NCBI GenBank assembly: GCA_017934275.1
Contig: JAGBJT010000038.1
Location: 1-37,469 of the forward strand
Direction: 5' to 3'
Length of the DNA stretch: 37,469 nt
Source: Cardiobacteriaceae bacterium
GTDB lineage: Bacteria; Pseudomonadota; Gammaproteobacteria; Cardiobacteriales; Cardiobacteriaceae
Part shown: piece by piece, positions 7,735 through 17,969 of the stretch
Position numbering within the stretch: position 1 is the stretch's first letter
Layout: each line of letters starts with the position of its first letter
The notes under the pieces: generated by a model
The model's database searches: none
The model's input: the letters and a program-made list of their open reading frames with translations, nothing else
What the model was told of the DNA's origin: nothing
Translations under genes and position numbers: made by a program

Positions 7735-8741
7735 TATTTTTCCTCCATAGCCAAAGCAATTGCCAAACTATGATTTACACTGGTTTGAATTGCATCGTTG
7801 CCAGCTTTTCCGCGCAACTTGCTTTTCAAATCTAGCAATTCCAAAGGCATCGAAACAGCATCAGATAATTTATCCACAAACCCGTGCAATAAAGAACCGC
7901 CGCCAGTCAAATAAATTCTCTCTATGCGTTTAGCATTACTGTCGCTAGCTTCATAGAAATCAATTGCCAAGTTAATTTGTTCCGCAAACGAAGCCACATA
8001 AGGTTTAAGTATTAAATTGTTATACTCATCATCAACAGTCAAATTGAACTTTTTAGATTCAGCTGCTTCCATGTCGATATCATAAACATCACGGAACATT
8101 TCTGTCGCTTGATTTCCACCAACTTGCGCATCACGAGAGAAAATATATCTGCCATTTTGATAAACCATAATACGGCTTTTTGCATAACCAACATCAACAA
8201 TTGCAATCGTGTTAGCTTTTACATCATTACTTTCAATCAATGATTCAACCAAACGCTCATAAGCGAATACATCAACATCAACCTCAGGTGCGTCTAGTGT
8301 TTTAGCTCTATTTTCAAACAATTCTGTTTTTTGATCAACAATATCACGGCGAGCAGCAACAGCTAAATATGTGCCGTCTGGTGATGGTTGCTCTTCGAAA
8401 TCAAAATAAACTTGCTCAATATTGAAAGGCAGATTTGGAGCTAATTCAAGCTCTACCGCCCCTTCCATTTGATCAGGCGTAACATTATCAGGAATATTAA
8501 CATTACGCATAACAGTATCACCAGATGAAACATGGATAACTGGCAAGCCTTTGACTATTTTGTGAAATTTCAACAAATTCGAAACAATATTTCTCATTCC
8601 TTCTTTGTTGCGACCTTTACGAATATCCTCTGGGATCACTTCGTAGACCAAATCGCTACACACAAAACTCCTGCCAGTCTTTTTAATGCGCGCAAATTTG
8701 ACGGCATATTGCCCAATATCTATACCGATAATATCGGTCAT
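7734..8741 (-). CDS. pilM: Type IV pilus assembly ATPase-fold protein PilM
   Basis: Cytoplasmic actin/FtsA-fold protein that binds the N-terminus of PilN. 335 residues. The phosphate-1 motif IIGIDIGQYAVKFARI is at the N-terminus, the phosphate-2 motif IAIVDVGYAKSRIMV around 200, and the adenosine motif IYLTGGGSLLHGF near 285. AAGGAG lies five bases before the ATG. First gene of pilMNOPQ. It follows gltA on the same strand with a 37-base gap and no terminator, so read-through from gltA is possible. Confidence 0.95.
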   Translation of the reverse strand: MTDIIGIDIGQYAVKFARIKKTGRSFVCSDLVYEVIPEDIRKGRNKEGMRNIVSNLLKFHKIVKGLPVIHVSSGDTVMRNVNIPDNVTPDQMEGAVELELAPNLPFNIEQVYFDFEEQPSPDGTYLAVAARRDIVDQKTELFENRAKTLDAPEVDVDVFAYERLVESLIESNDVKANTIAIVDVGYAKSRIMVYQNGRYIFSRDAQVGGNQATEMFRDVYDIDMEAAESKKFNLTVDDEYNNLILKPYVASFAEQINLAIDFYEASDSNAKRIERIYLTGGGSLLHGFVDKLSDAVSMPLELLDLKSKLRGKAGNDAIQTSVNHSLAIALAMEEK

Positions 8742-8778
8742 TTGTAACTCCTTCTATTTGCCGGAACAGGTAATAAAA

Positions 8779-10050
8779 TCAAATAGTCCGCTCTTCTGAC
8801 CCCATATACATCTGACGCGGTCTACCAATACGATAACCCTCCGAAATCATCTCATTCCAGTGCGATACCCAACCAGCTGTTCTAGCAACTGCAAACATTG
8901 CAGTAAACATGTTTACAGGTATCTTCAATGCGCTGTAAATGATTCCAGAATAAAAATCAACATTCGGATAAAGTTTTCTTTCTATGAAATAATCATCCTT
9001 CAGAGCAGCTTCTTCTAAACGCAAAGCAAGCTCCATTCGAGGATCATCTCCATAATGCTTCAAAACATCATAACAGACATTTTGGATAATTCTAGCACGA
9101 GGATCATAGTTTCTATAGACTCTATGACCAAAACCCATCAACTTAAATGGATCATTCTTATCTTTCGCTTTTGCGATAAATTTCGGAATATTCTCCACAG
9201 TACCAATTTGATCCAACATTTTCAAAACAGCTTCATTCGCACCACCATGTGCGGCACCCCATAAAGCCGCAATACCAGCTGAAACCGCTGCATATGGATT
9301 AGTTCCAGTACTTCCAGCCAATCGAACCGTAGAAGTTGAAGCATTTTGTTCGTGATCAGCGTGCAAAATAAACAATAAATTCAAAGCTTTCGCTGCCAAA
9401 GGATCAATTTCATAAGAACTTCCAGGACGCTCAAACATAGTCCGTAAGAAGTGTTCAAAATAATCATCTTCCTCTTTCGGATAACCAAAAGGATAACCAC
9501 GACTATAGCGGAATGTGCAAGCAGCAATCGTAGGAATCTTCGCAATCAAACGCATAGATGCAATATATCTATCTTCTGGATTATTTACATCCAAACGATC
9601 GTGATAGAACGCAGCCAAAGAGCCAACAATACCAGTCAAAATAGCCATCGGATGCGCATCGTAATTAAATCCCTCGAAGAAATGCTGAACACGACGATTC
9701 AACATACGATAAAAACGAATATTGTCATCGAATTCTTTACTTTGCGCAGGTGTTGGCAATTCACCGTGATAGAGAAGATAGGTTACATCTAAAAAACTCA
9801 AGTTATTAGAACAAAGAGTTTCGATTGGATAACCGCGATACATTAACTTACCAGCTGCACCGTCAATATAGGTAATCTTACTTACACAAGAAGAAGTAAC
9901 CCCATAACCTGGATCGTGAGTAAAATAACCAGCAGCTTTCGGTAAGGTCGAAATATCAATACCAGGAGTACCAAGAACTGGTTCAACTACTGGAAGTTCA
10001 ACTTCCTTGTTATTAACTTTATCAATCAGTGTAACTGTGCGTTGCGTCAT
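8779..10050 (-). CDS. gltA: Citrate synthase (hexameric, type II)
   Basis: Condenses acetyl-CoA with oxaloacetate to citrate, the entry step of the TCA cycle. 423 residues, as for the gammaproteobacterial NADH-sensitive type. Catalytic histidines are in WGAAHGGANEAV and GFGHRVYRNYDPRA, the catalytic Asp in YPNVDFYSG, and the active-site arginine in the C-terminal GRPRQMYMG. The start has GGAG a few bases upstream. It sits upstream of pilM, which is not a functional link but may place the pilus genes partly under gltA transcription. Confidence 0.97.
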   Translation of the reverse strand: MTQRTVTLIDKVNNKEVELPVVEPVLGTPGIDISTLPKAAGYFTHDPGYGVTSSCVSKITYIDGAAGKLMYRGYPIETLCSNNLSFLDVTYLLYHGELPTPAQSKEFDDNIRFYRMLNRRVQHFFEGFNYDAHPMAILTGIVGSLAAFYHDRLDVNNPEDRYIASMRLIAKIPTIAACTFRYSRGYPFGYPKEEDDYFEHFLRTMFERPGSSYEIDPLAAKALNLLFILHADHEQNASTSTVRLAGSTGTNPYAAVSAGIAALWGAAHGGANEAVLKMLDQIGTVENIPKFIAKAKDKNDPFKLMGFGHRVYRNYDPRARIIQNVCYDVLKHYGDDPRMELALRLEEAALKDDYFIERKLYPNVDFYSGIIYSALKIPVNMFTAMFAVARTAGWVSHWNEMISEGYRIGRPRQMYMGSEERTI

Positions 10051-10105
10051 TTATATATCTCCGTTTAGTGGTCAATCTAGAAAACTATCAATCTTTGAAT
10101 AAAAC

Positions 10106-10351
10106 TCATTTTTTGCCATATTTACGACGGAAACGATCAACTCGTCCAGCCGTATCAACGATATTTTGAGTTCCAGTGTAGAACGGATGCGACTTACTGC
10201 TCACATCAACTCTAACTAGTGGATATTCATTTCCATCTTCCCACTTAATTGTCTCTTTTGTTTCAACAGTAGAGCGGGTCAAAAATGCGAAATTTGCCCC
10301 TGCATCTTGGAAAACAACTGGACGGTAGTTGGGATGGATATTTTCTTTCAT
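10106..10351 (-). CDS. rpmE2: Ribosomal protein L31, type B (zinc-free)
   Basis: 81 residues beginning [16 protein letters not shown], with the type B signature [12 protein letters not shown] and [15 protein letters not shown]. The four Cys of the zinc-binding type A form are absent. The ATG at 10351 has AGGAG five bases upstream; the longer in-frame start at 10474 would include the promoter and is rejected. In many bacteria this paralogue is repressed by Zur when a type A gene also exists; whether one exists here cannot be seen. It has its own promoter (10454-10482) with a repeated motif. Confidence 0.95.
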   Translation of the reverse strand: MKENIHPNYRPVVFQDAGANFAFLTRSTVETKETIKWEDGNEYPLVRVDVSSKSHPFYTGTQNIVDTAGRVDRFRRKYGKK

Positions 10352-10453
10352 TATTTCTCCTAAATCTTTAACAAAATGAGGTGGGGATTTTACAACTTTT
10401 AACTTCCCAACCTTTACGCTACAAATCAACGCACCGTAAATAAACACCGAAAC

Positions 10454-10482
10454 ACTATAAATGATTTGTAGCAAATTTACAA
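10454..10482 (-). promoter_or_regulatory. Sigma-70 promoter of rpmE2
   Basis: Reading the minus strand: TTGTAA (-35), 17-base spacer, TATAGT (-10), about 100 bases before the rpmE2 ATG. Good hexamers at ideal spacing. The -35 lies inside one copy of the 12-bp direct repeat. Confidence 0.6.
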
Positions 10483-10506
10483 CATCTATTATCCAATTTA
10501 CAACAT
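10474..10506 (-). repeat. Two 12-bp direct repeats at 21-bp spacing over the rpmE2 -35 (operator candidate)
   Basis: ATGTTGTAAATT (minus strand) occurs at 10474-10485 and again at 10495-10506. The period of 21 bp is two helical turns. One copy covers the -35 and the other lies just upstream, the layout of a two-site operator. The ATGTTnTAA core resembles half of the enterobacterial Zur box, but the full palindrome is not present. Confidence 0.4.
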
Positions 10507-10522
10507 TTTTACTTTTTCTTCA

Positions 10523-11023
10523 TTATCTCCGTATTGCTGTAATCGAGTTTGCGCCCCACCAATTCGCAATTGCATACATCACAATCAAAACCGCTCCGAT
10601 GGTAATTCCGATATCTGCGACATTAAAAATCGGAAACGAATGTTCTTTGTAATGAACCAAAATGAAATCCACGACTTTTCCGTCAATATAGCGGTCATAC
10701 GCGTTACCAGCTGCACCGCCAAGGATTGAGGCATATGCAAATCTTGCGGTCATATCTAATTTCTCGAACAGAAGTTCCCAAATTAGCCACAGCCCAACTA
10801 TGACGGCGAGCAGAATAAAAAACCATTTCTGCCAGCCGCCTTGATTGGAGAGCATACTGAAAGCCGCTCCCTCATTGAATGCCAGATGAAAATCAAGAAA
10901 CGGAATAATTTTTTTCGAACCGTAAGAAAGATGCTCAACTGCCCAGATTTTCGAAAAATAATCGCCAGCAAGCCAAGCACCAGCCAGCACGAATGAAAAA
11001 ACAATACCCAAAAATCTACGCAT
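10523..11023 (-). CDS. lspA: Lipoprotein signal peptidase II
   Basis: Integral membrane aspartyl protease that cleaves prolipoprotein signal peptides before the lipidated Cys. 166 residues with four hydrophobic helices. The conserved FNEGAAFS, GNAYDRYIDGKVVDF and FNVAD motifs place the catalytic pair at D119 and D137. The ATG overlaps the ileS stop by one base; ileS-lspA pairing is standard in gammaproteobacteria. A substrate, a lipoprotein with ISAC box, is encoded at 19328. Confidence 0.96.
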   Translation of the reverse strand: MRRFLGIVFSFVLAGAWLAGDYFSKIWAVEHLSYGSKKIIPFLDFHLAFNEGAAFSMLSNQGGWQKWFFILLAVIVGLWLIWELLFEKLDMTARFAYASILGGAAGNAYDRYIDGKVVDFILVHYKEHSFPIFNVADIGITIGAVLIVMYAIANWWGANSITAIRR

Positions 11024-13809
11024 TAGCAGAACTCCCGTTTTTCGCCGCTACCATCGACATTTTCCACGCAGCGCGGGCAGAGTTCTGGGTGAGCGGCAAT
11101 ATTTCCGACATCTTCACGGTGATGCCAGCAGCGCACGCATTTTTCACCTTGTGCTTTTTCGACGCTAGTTTTTTCTACCGCTGCTTCTGTAATTTCCACC
11201 GCTGAAACAATTAACGCAAAATGCAGTTCTGATGCTATTTTTGCAACGATTTCGTATTTATCTTTCGGCAATTCAATTTTCACTTTTGCTTCTAATCCAG
11301 AGCCGATTAAGCCTTGATTGCGAGCCTTTTCGAGTTCGGCATTGATGTTTTCACGGATATTCAAAATCGTTTTCCACTCATCGAAATTTAGCCGTGAATC
11401 AGCGTCCAAGCCGCGCAGTTGCTCATAAAAACCCTCAAAAAACACGCTTTCATCTTTTTCGCCTGGGAGGTATTTCCAGATTTCTTCGGCTGTGAAGGAC
11501 AAAATCGGAGCAAGCCAAGCGAGCATTGCCCGCAAAATGTGATAAATCGCGGTTTGAGCGGAACGGCGAGCGGGTGCATCTTTGGCGACGGTGTATTGCC
11601 GATCTTTAATGACATCGAGATAAAAACCGCCCAAATCCACCGAGCAGAAGTTGAATAAGAGCTGATAAATTGTGTGAAACTCGTATTTTTCGTAGAGCTT
11701 GATGATTTTTTCTTGTAAATCAGCAGCGAGAGCTACGGCGTAACGGTCGAGTTCTACCATTTCCTCATAAGCGACAAGATTTTTTGCAGGATCAAAATCG
11801 TGCAAATTTGCAAGCAGGAAGCGGCAAGTGTTACGGATACGGCGGTAAGCATCGGCTCGTTGTTTCAAGATGTTTTTACTCAAACTTACTTCACCTGAAT
11901 AATCCACCGACGAAACCCAAAGCCTGAGTATATCTGCGCCCAGCTCTTTAATTACGCTTTCTGGATCGACGACATTTCCCAGCGATTTACTCATTTTTCT
12001 GCCCTGCTCATCGACGGTAAATCCGTGCGTGAGCAGACCTTTATACGGCGGCTGACCGTCAATTGCCGACCCAACCAGCAAAGATGAGTGAAACCAACCG
12101 CGGTGCTGATCCGAACCTTCGAGATACAAATCGACTGGATATTGCAACTCTTCACGGCGGCGCAGAACGCTGAAATGCGTGCTACCAGAGTCGAACCACA
12201 CATCGAGCACATCGTTTAATTTTTCGTATTTATCGGCATCTTTTTTGCCCACCAATTCAGCGATATCGAGTTCAAACCAAGCTTCGATACCTTTTTCGGC
12301 GATTTTTTCGGCGGCTTTGTGCATTATTTCCGCGACATTCGGATGTAGTTCGCCAGTTTCCTTATCCACCACAAAACACAGCGGCACGCCCCAATATCTT
12401 TGCCGTGAAATACACCAATCTGGTCGCCCTGCAATCATATTGGTGAGCCGTGGTCTGCCCCATTCTGGCGTAAATTGCACGCTATCCAAGCCTTTAAGCG
12501 CAGCCTGCCGCAGATTTTGCTTATCCATCGACACAAACCACTGGCTAGTTGCACGGAAAACCGTTGGCGTTTTATGTCGCCAGCAGCAAGGATAGGAATG
12601 TTGCATTTTGGAAACTTGCGCCAGAGAGCCGTTTTGCTGCATCAGTTCGATTATTTCCGCTTCGGCTTTGAAGATAAATTTGCCTGCAAATAGCGGAGTT
12701 TCCGAGGAATAAACACCGTCTCCCATCACAAAATTCGGAAATTCTTTGAGTTCGTGATATTTTTTGACCACCTCAAAGTCGTCTGCACCGTGTGCTGGCG
12801 CGGTATGCACGCAACCTGTGCCCGCATCAAGAGTGATATGTTCGCCCAAAACCACAAGCGATTTTTGACCGTCGATAAACGGATGTTTAAGCCAAATCCG
12901 TTCTAACGCCGCACCTTTTGCTCTACCGATAATTTGCCAATCGCTAGTTGAATTCCAGCGATTTTTCACCGTTTCCAGTAATTCTTCGGCAATTACAAAC
13001 GGATTACCCTCACCTTTCACCAAAACATAATCAAACTCCGAATGCAGAGCCACGGCAGTATTTGCTGGCAGAGTCCAAGGTGTCGTTGTCCAGATAATTA
13101 CATCGACTGCATCTGGTGTTTCCGTCGCATTCATTTTTTCGGCGATTTCAGCGGGATTTACGGCAGCAAAGCGCACATCAATGGAATAACTTTCTTTGTC
13201 CTGATATTCAACTTCGGCTTCGGCAAGCGAAGAACGGCAATCGAAGCACCAATTTATCGGCTTCATTCCTCTAACCACATTTCCGCCTTTCACAATCTCC
13301 GCCAAGGCTCGCACGATGTCGGCTTCGGTTTGGAAATTCATTGTCAGATACGGTTTTTCCCAATCACCGAACACGCCGAAGCGGATAAAACCTTGCTTTT
13401 GAATTTCGACTTGTTCTTTGGCGAAATTGCGGCAAGCGGCACGGAATTCAGTTGCGGAAACTTTGACATTCGGCTTACCGAGCTTTTGTTCGACTTTTTG
13501 TTCAATCGGCAGACCGTGGCAATCCCAACCTGGCACATACGGGCAGTCGTAGCCCATCATCTGCCGTGATTTCATAATGATGTCTTTCAGAATTTTGTTG
13601 AGTGCGTGCCCGACATGAATCGCGCCGTTAGCGTAAGGAGGACCGTCGTGGAGTACGAATTTGCGCCGTCCTTTGGATTTTTCGCGTTGTTTTTCATAAA
13701 TCTTGTTTTCTTGCCAGAAGCGCAAAATTTCTGGTTCACGGGCTGGAAGATTGCCGCGCATCGGAAAATCAGTTTGAGGTAGGTTCAAAGTATTTTTGTA
13801 ATCAGCCAT
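11023..13809 (-). CDS. ileS: Isoleucyl-tRNA synthetase
   Basis: 928 residues, class Ia synthetase. HIGH motif HVGH at 65-68, editing domain with [13 protein letters not shown]-rich [20 protein letters not shown] at 605-609, and a C-terminal zinc finger with Cys 891, 894, 911 and 914. This is the bacterial type with zinc finger (E. coli-like). Between ribF (31-base gap) and lspA (1-base overlap), forming ribF-ileS-lspA. Confidence 0.98.
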   Translation of the reverse strand: MADYKNTLNLPQTDFPMRGNLPAREPEILRFWQENKIYEKQREKSKGRRKFVLHDGPPYANGAIHVGHALNKILKDIIMKSRQMMGYDCPYVPGWDCHGLPIEQKVEQKLGKPNVKVSATEFRAACRNFAKEQVEIQKQGFIRFGVFGDWEKPYLTMNFQTEADIVRALAEIVKGGNVVRGMKPINWCFDCRSSLAEAEVEYQDKESYSIDVRFAAVNPAEIAEKMNATETPDAVDVIIWTTTPWTLPANTAVALHSEFDYVLVKGEGNPFVIAEELLETVKNRWNSTSDWQIIGRAKGAALERIWLKHPFIDGQKSLVVLGEHITLDAGTGCVHTAPAHGADDFEVVKKYHELKEFPNFVMGDGVYSSETPLFAGKFIFKAEAEIIELMQQNGSLAQVSKMQHSYPCCWRHKTPTVFRATSQWFVSMDKQNLRQAALKGLDSVQFTPEWGRPRLTNMIAGRPDWCISRQRYWGVPLCFVVDKETGELHPNVAEIMHKAAEKIAEKGIEAWFELDIAELVGKKDADKYEKLNDVLDVWFDSGSTHFSVLRRREELQYPVDLYLEGSDQHRGWFHSSLLVGSAIDGQPPYKGLLTHGFTVDEQGRKMSKSLGNVVDPESVIKELGADILRLWVSSVDYSGEVSLSKNILKQRADAYRRIRNTCRFLLANLHDFDPAKNLVAYEEMVELDRYAVALAADLQEKIIKLYEKYEFHTIYQLLFNFCSVDLGGFYLDVIKDRQYTVAKDAPARRSAQTAIYHILRAMLAWLAPILSFTAEEIWKYLPGEKDESVFFEGFYEQLRGLDADSRLNFDEWKTILNIRENINAELEKARNQGLIGSGLEAKVKIELPKDKYEIVAKIASELHFALIVSAVEITEAAVEKTSVEKAQGEKCVRCWHHREDVGNIAAHPELCPRCVENVDGSGEKREFC

Positions 13810-13840
13810 AAGAATGCCTTTTTGTGAATAAAAAAATGGT

Positions 13841-14797
13841 CTAAATTTCCATACTTGCCGTCAGAGTTTTGCTTTCAGCATCAAAAAATTGTCTAGCTGC
13901 GGCAATATCAAGAGAAATTTGCTTTTGTAATTCGGAAAAATTGTCGAATTTGACGATATTTCTAAGAAATTTCTCAACCGAAATTTTGAGTTTTTGTCCG
14001 TATAAATCCCGCTCAACATCAAGCAAATGCGCTTCGATTTTTCTTCTTGCGGAATGAAATGTCGGTGCGCTTCCAACATTAGCCACCGCCTGAAATTTTT
14101 CGCCACTTGCCAAAATCTCGACTTCCAGCGCATAAACACCGTCAGCGACCGCCCAGTTTTGCGGAATATGCAAATTAGCGGTGCGAGCGTCTAATTTTTT
14201 ACCGCGCCCTGCCCCAGCTTTGACCGTTCCGATAAAACTTGGGAAATGTCCGAGCATTTTTGCCGCCGTAGCAATATTTTTCTCTTGCAGCAATTCACGG
14301 ATTTTGGAGCTCGAAATTCTTTGATTTTCCTCGCATACCGCAGGGATTATTTCTACCGCAAAACCGTATTTTTCCCCGAATTGCGCCAGTTTTTCAGCCG
14401 TTCCCTGACCTTGATAACCGAAGCGAAAATCTTCGCCGACAATCACAAATTTCGCTTGCAATCCCGTAAGTAAACACCGTTTTACGAAATCTTCCGCCGA
14501 AGTTTGCCGCAATTTTTGGTTAAAACTCATCAAAACCCAATCAGAGATTTTTTGCTCTGCCAGATAGAAAGCACGGTCAGCGAGATTAGAAATGACACAG
14601 GGATTTTCCCCGCGAGTGAGAATTTTGGTGTGTGGAAAAAAACTCACCGCCGTTGCAAGAAGTTGTTTTTCGCTGGCAATTTCACAGCAGCGCGCCAACA
14701 TTTTTTGATGCCCACGATGCACACCGTCAAAATTACCGATTACCACCGATGATGATTGCGGCAGATGAAATCCGCTCTGCCATTTTGAAATTTTCAT
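13841..14797 (-). CDS. ribF: Bifunctional riboflavin kinase / FAD synthetase
   Basis: Makes FMN and then FAD from riboflavin. 318 residues from the ATG at 14797. The N-terminal nucleotidyl-transferase domain has [15 protein letters not shown] and the [10 protein letters not shown] motif; the C-terminal riboflavin kinase domain has [15 protein letters not shown] and the [13 protein letters not shown] stretch. The in-frame extension to 14911 adds 38 residues unlike the family and is rejected, though the chosen ATG has no clear Shine-Dalgarno. First gene of ribF-ileS-lspA, diverging from valS. Confidence 0.95.
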   Translation of the reverse strand: MKISKWQSGFHLPQSSSVVIGNFDGVHRGHQKMLARCCEIASEKQLLATAVSFFPHTKILTRGENPCVISNLADRAFYLAEQKISDWVLMSFNQKLRQTSAEDFVKRCLLTGLQAKFVIVGEDFRFGYQGQGTAEKLAQFGEKYGFAVEIIPAVCEENQRISSSKIRELLQEKNIATAAKMLGHFPSFIGTVKAGAGRGKKLDARTANLHIPQNWAVADGVYALEVEILASGEKFQAVANVGSAPTFHSARRKIEAHLLDVERDLYGQKLKISVEKFLRNIVKFDNFSELQKQISLDIAAARQFFDAESKTLTASMEI

Positions 14798-14965
14798 AAA
14801 TTGTGAATTTGTTCTGAAATAAGTTTTTATTTGAAAGAATTTTTTATAAATATTGCTTGGATTTGCGGTTTTCTCGGGCAAATTCAACAAATGGCGGAAA
14901 AATTCCAGCAAAATTTCTTGTGCAATCTTGATAATTCCTCATTTATCTAGGCTTTAATTCCGTCT

Positions 14966-14990
14966 AGCGGCAACACAGCCGCTTTTTATT
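14966..14990 (+). promoter_or_regulatory. Terminator-like hairpin in the valS leader
   Basis: AGCGGC (14966-14971) and GCCGCT (14978-14983) form a 6-bp GC-rich stem with an AACACA loop followed directly by TTTTATT. It ends a few bases before the valS ribosome site (AAGGA at 14994-14998). No plus-strand gene lies upstream in this 209-base divergent region, so it is not an ordinary gene-end terminator; attenuation of valS is a possible role. Confidence 0.5.
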
Positions 14991-15006
14991 TGTAAGGAAA
15001 AAACGA

Positions 15007-17805
15007 ATGACTCAAAGCAACACGACTTACCAACCGAAAGAAATTGAAAATCGCCTTTATGCACAGTGGGAAGAAGCGAATTATTTTGCGCCGCGAGACG
15101 GTAAATCTGCATACTCAATAATGATTCCGCCGCCGAATGTAACTGGTTCTTTGCATATGGGGCACGCGTTTCAGGATTCGCTAATGGATATTTTGATTCG
15201 CTACCGTCGGATGTCTGGCGATAAAACTCTCTGGCAAGTCGGTTGCGATCACGCAGGAATTGCGACGCAGATGGTAGTTGAACGGCGACTTGCGGCACAG
15301 GGAAAATCTCGCCACGATTTAGGTCGCGAAGAATTTTTACGGGAAATTTGGGACTGGAAAGCGCAATCTGGCGGACAAATAATGCGGCAATTGCGCAGGC
15401 TCGGTGCTTCGGTTGATTGGTCGCGGGAACGCTTCACGATGGACGACGATTTATCTCGTGCAGTGCGCGAAGTTTTCGTCAAACTCTATGACGACGGTTT
15501 GATTTACCGTGGCAAACGCCTAGTCAATTGGGATCCCGTGCTCAAAACCGCAATTTCTGATTTAGAAGTAGAAAACCGCGACGAGAACGGTTTTATGTAT
15601 CAAGTTCGTTATCCGATTGTGGGTGAAGACGGTTTTATCGAAATTGCAACTACGCGTCCCGAAACCATTCCCGCTGACAGCGCAATTGCGGTAAATCCGA
15701 CGGACGAACGCTATCAACATCTCATCGGCAAAACCGTGCAAGTTCCGCTTTGTAACCGTGAAATTCCCGTTATTGCTGATGATTATGTTGATAAAGAATT
15801 CGGCACGGGCTGCTTGAAAATCACGCCAGCTCACGATTTCAACGACTATGCAGTCGGACAACGCCACAATCTTCCTGCCATCAACATTTTTAATCCTGAT
15901 GCAACGGTAAATCAAAATGCGCCTTTGCCGTATCAAGGTTTAAGCCGAGAAAAAGCGCGGGAAGTTTTTGTCGCTGATTTAGAAAAAAACGGATTTTTGG
16001 CAGAAGTTAAACCGCATCAACTAACTCGTCCTTACGGCGACCGTAGCGGCGTGGTAATTGAACCTTATTTGACCGATCAATGGTTTGTAGATTTCACCGC
16101 TAAAGGCAAGGAAATTCTCACCAATCCAGCAATTGCCGCCGTGCGCGAAGGAAAAATCAAATTCGTGCCGAAAAATTGGGAAAACACTTACTTCCGCTGG
16201 CTGGAAAATCTGCAAGATTGGTGTATTTCGCGCCAACTCTGGTGGGGACACCGCATTCCCGCTTGGTATGACAAAGACGGAAATATTTATGTCGCTGAAA
16301 ACGAACAAGCGGTGCGAGAAAAATATGCGCTTACCGCCGATTTAGAGCTTCATCAAGACGAAGATGTTTTGGATACTTGGTTTTCTTCTGCGCTTTGGCC
16401 GTTCGCAACCCAAGGCTGGCCTGATAAAACCGCCGATTTAGCCGAGTTTTATCCGAGTTCCGTGCTGGTTACGGGCTTTGACATCATCTTTTTCTGGGTC
16501 GCCAGAATGGTACTGATGGGGCTTTATTGCACGGGCGATGTGCCGTTCCGTGATGTTTATATCCACGGTTTAGTGCGCGACGGCGACGGTCAAAAAATGA
16601 GTAAATCCAAGGGCAATGTGATTGACCCGATTGATGTAATCGACGGTGTTGATTTGGAAGAACTCGTCCGTAAGCGCACGGAAAATATGATGCAGCCGCA
16701 AAAGGCAGCCAAAATCGAAAAGCAGACACGGCGCGAATTTCCTGACGGTATTCCAGCTTGCGGCACTGATGCGTTGCGGTTTTATTTTGCGGCGGTAGCG
16801 ACTAGCGGTAGAGATGTGGTTTTTGATATTTCCCGCGTTGAGGGTTACCGCAATTTCTGTAACAAAATCTGGAACGCCGCCCGTTTTGTCGAAATGCAAA
16901 TCGGCGATGAGAAAGTAAATGCGGTTGATATTCAAGACTTTTCCGCAGCCGATGTTTGGATAAATATCCGTTTTAATCAAGCATTGCAGACGGTTGAAAA
17001 TGCGATAAACACTTACCGCTTCGACATTGCCGCTCAAGCCGTTTATGAATTTATCTGGCACGACTACTGCGATTGGTATCTCGAACTAACCAAACCAGTG
17101 CTCTCAAAATCCGCGACAGACGAAAAAGCCAAAGCAGCTGCGAAATTCAATCTCCTTGCGGTGCTCGAAAAAACTCTACGCCTTCTTCACCCGTTTATGC
17201 CGTTTATCACCGAGGAAATCTGGCAAAAAGTCGCCGTAAAACTTGGAATTAAGCGTCCGACCGTAATGCTGGAAAAATTCCCTACATTGCAAGCGGAATT
17301 CGGATTGGATGCGGAAAAAAATCAAAAAATCATCTCCGAAATCGAATGGCTACAACAAACTCTGCTCGGCATTCGGCAAATCCGTGCGCAAATGAATATC
17401 GCACCTGGCAAACCGCTCACCGTTCTATTTGGTGATATTGAAGACACTCACCGCGAATATTTAGCTAATCTCAAAACCTTGCTCATTTCGCTCGGACGGC
17501 TCAATTCAGCACAAATCGCACAGGGTGAAATTCCAGAATCAGCGGCGTTTGCGGTCGGTAAAACTACGGTAAATATCGCACTCGCTGGACTAATCGATAA
17601 AAAAGCAGAACTGGCACGGCTCGACAAAGAAATTGCCAAACTTGAACAAAATATCGCACGCATTTCGGCACAGCTCGGCAACGAAAAATTCCTCGCCAAA
17701 GCTCCTGCACAACTTGTCGAAACTAACCGTAAAAATTTGCAATCAGACCAAGAGCAAGTAGAAATTCTCAAAAACCAAAGAGCAAAAATCGAAAAACTAA
17801 ACTGA
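15007..17805 (+). CDS. valS: Valyl-tRNA synthetase
   Basis: 932 residues, class Ia. HIGH motif HMGH at 50-53 in PPPNVTGSLHMGHAF, CP1 editing domain with TTRPETIPADSAIAV, LQDWCISRQLWWGHRIP, KMSKS at 530-534, anticodon-binding domain, and a C-terminal Lys/Glu/Leu-rich coiled coil (about 870-932) typical of ValRS. AAGGA lies 8 bases before the ATG. A terminator-like hairpin precedes it and a strong terminator follows. Confidence 0.98.
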   Translation: MTQSNTTYQPKEIENRLYAQWEEANYFAPRDGKSAYSIMIPPPNVTGSLHMGHAFQDSLMDILIRYRRMSGDKTLWQVGCDHAGIATQMVVERRLAAQGKSRHDLGREEFLREIWDWKAQSGGQIMRQLRRLGASVDWSRERFTMDDDLSRAVREVFVKLYDDGLIYRGKRLVNWDPVLKTAISDLEVENRDENGFMYQVRYPIVGEDGFIEIATTRPETIPADSAIAVNPTDERYQHLIGKTVQVPLCNREIPVIADDYVDKEFGTGCLKITPAHDFNDYAVGQRHNLPAINIFNPDATVNQNAPLPYQGLSREKAREVFVADLEKNGFLAEVKPHQLTRPYGDRSGVVIEPYLTDQWFVDFTAKGKEILTNPAIAAVREGKIKFVPKNWENTYFRWLENLQDWCISRQLWWGHRIPAWYDKDGNIYVAENEQAVREKYALTADLELHQDEDVLDTWFSSALWPFATQGWPDKTADLAEFYPSSVLVTGFDIIFFWVARMVLMGLYCTGDVPFRDVYIHGLVRDGDGQKMSKSKGNVIDPIDVIDGVDLEELVRKRTENMMQPQKAAKIEKQTRREFPDGIPACGTDALRFYFAAVATSGRDVVFDISRVEGYRNFCNKIWNAARFVEMQIGDEKVNAVDIQDFSAADVWINIRFNQALQTVENAINTYRFDIAAQAVYEFIWHDYCDWYLELTKPVLSKSATDEKAKAAAKFNLLAVLEKTLRLLHPFMPFITEEIWQKVAVKLGIKRPTVMLEKFPTLQAEFGLDAEKNQKIISEIEWLQQTLLGIRQIRAQMNIAPGKPLTVLFGDIEDTHREYLANLKTLLISLGRLNSAQIAQGEIPESAAFAVGKTTVNIALAGLIDKKAELARLDKEIAKLEQNIARISAQLGNEKFLAKAPAQLVETNRKNLQSDQEQVEILKNQRAKIEKLN

Positions 17806-17810
17806 CCGTC

Positions 17811-17846
17811 AAAAATAAAAAATCCTCCAAATTCGGAGGATTTTTT
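17811..17846. terminator. Bidirectional terminator between valS and the cysB-like gene
   Basis: Stem AATCCTCC (17821-17828) with GGAGGATT (17835-17842), 6-base loop. A T run follows on the plus strand and an A-rich tract precedes it (T-rich on the minus strand), so it can serve both converging genes. MITE copy B begins four bases later. Confidence 0.85.
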
Positions 17847-17849
17847 CGA

Positions 17850-17956
17850 TATAGTCGTTTCAGTTCAAAATAAGACAAGGCAGCAAGCCGAAGACAGTAT
17901 CTAGAATACGGCGAGGCGAAGCTAACGCAGTATTATTTTGAAATGGAACGACTATA
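17850..17956 (+). mobile_element. 107-bp TA-flanked MITE, copy B
   Basis: Same ends and length as copies A and C: TATAGTCG...CGACTATA with 24-bp imperfect inverted repeats. By eye it differs from copy C at about 8 positions. It sits between the valS terminator and the 3' end of the cysB-like gene. Internally it has a direct near-repeat of 12 bases (GGCAAGCCGAAG-like and GGCGAGGCGAAG) each followed by CAGTAT. Confidence 0.85.
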
Positions 17957-17969
17957 CACAGATGAATAA

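Noticed and set aside
10454-10506. A classical Zur palindrome upstream of rpmE2
   Set aside because: Only half-site-like direct repeats are present; the inverted TTGTA...TACAA pair has the wrong spacing.
13841-14911. Longer ribF starting at 14911
   Set aside because: The 38 extra residues do not resemble the family, and the alternative ATG at 14797 gives the usual RibF start and length.
14891-14950. Valine leader peptide for valS attenuation
   Set aside because: The 19-codon frame has no valine codons and no clear ribosome site.
16300-16320. A Pasteurellaceae-type uptake word (ACAAGCGGT) in valS
   Set aside because: Seen once inside coding sequence and not enriched by eye across the window, so it is not evidence for an uptake signal.
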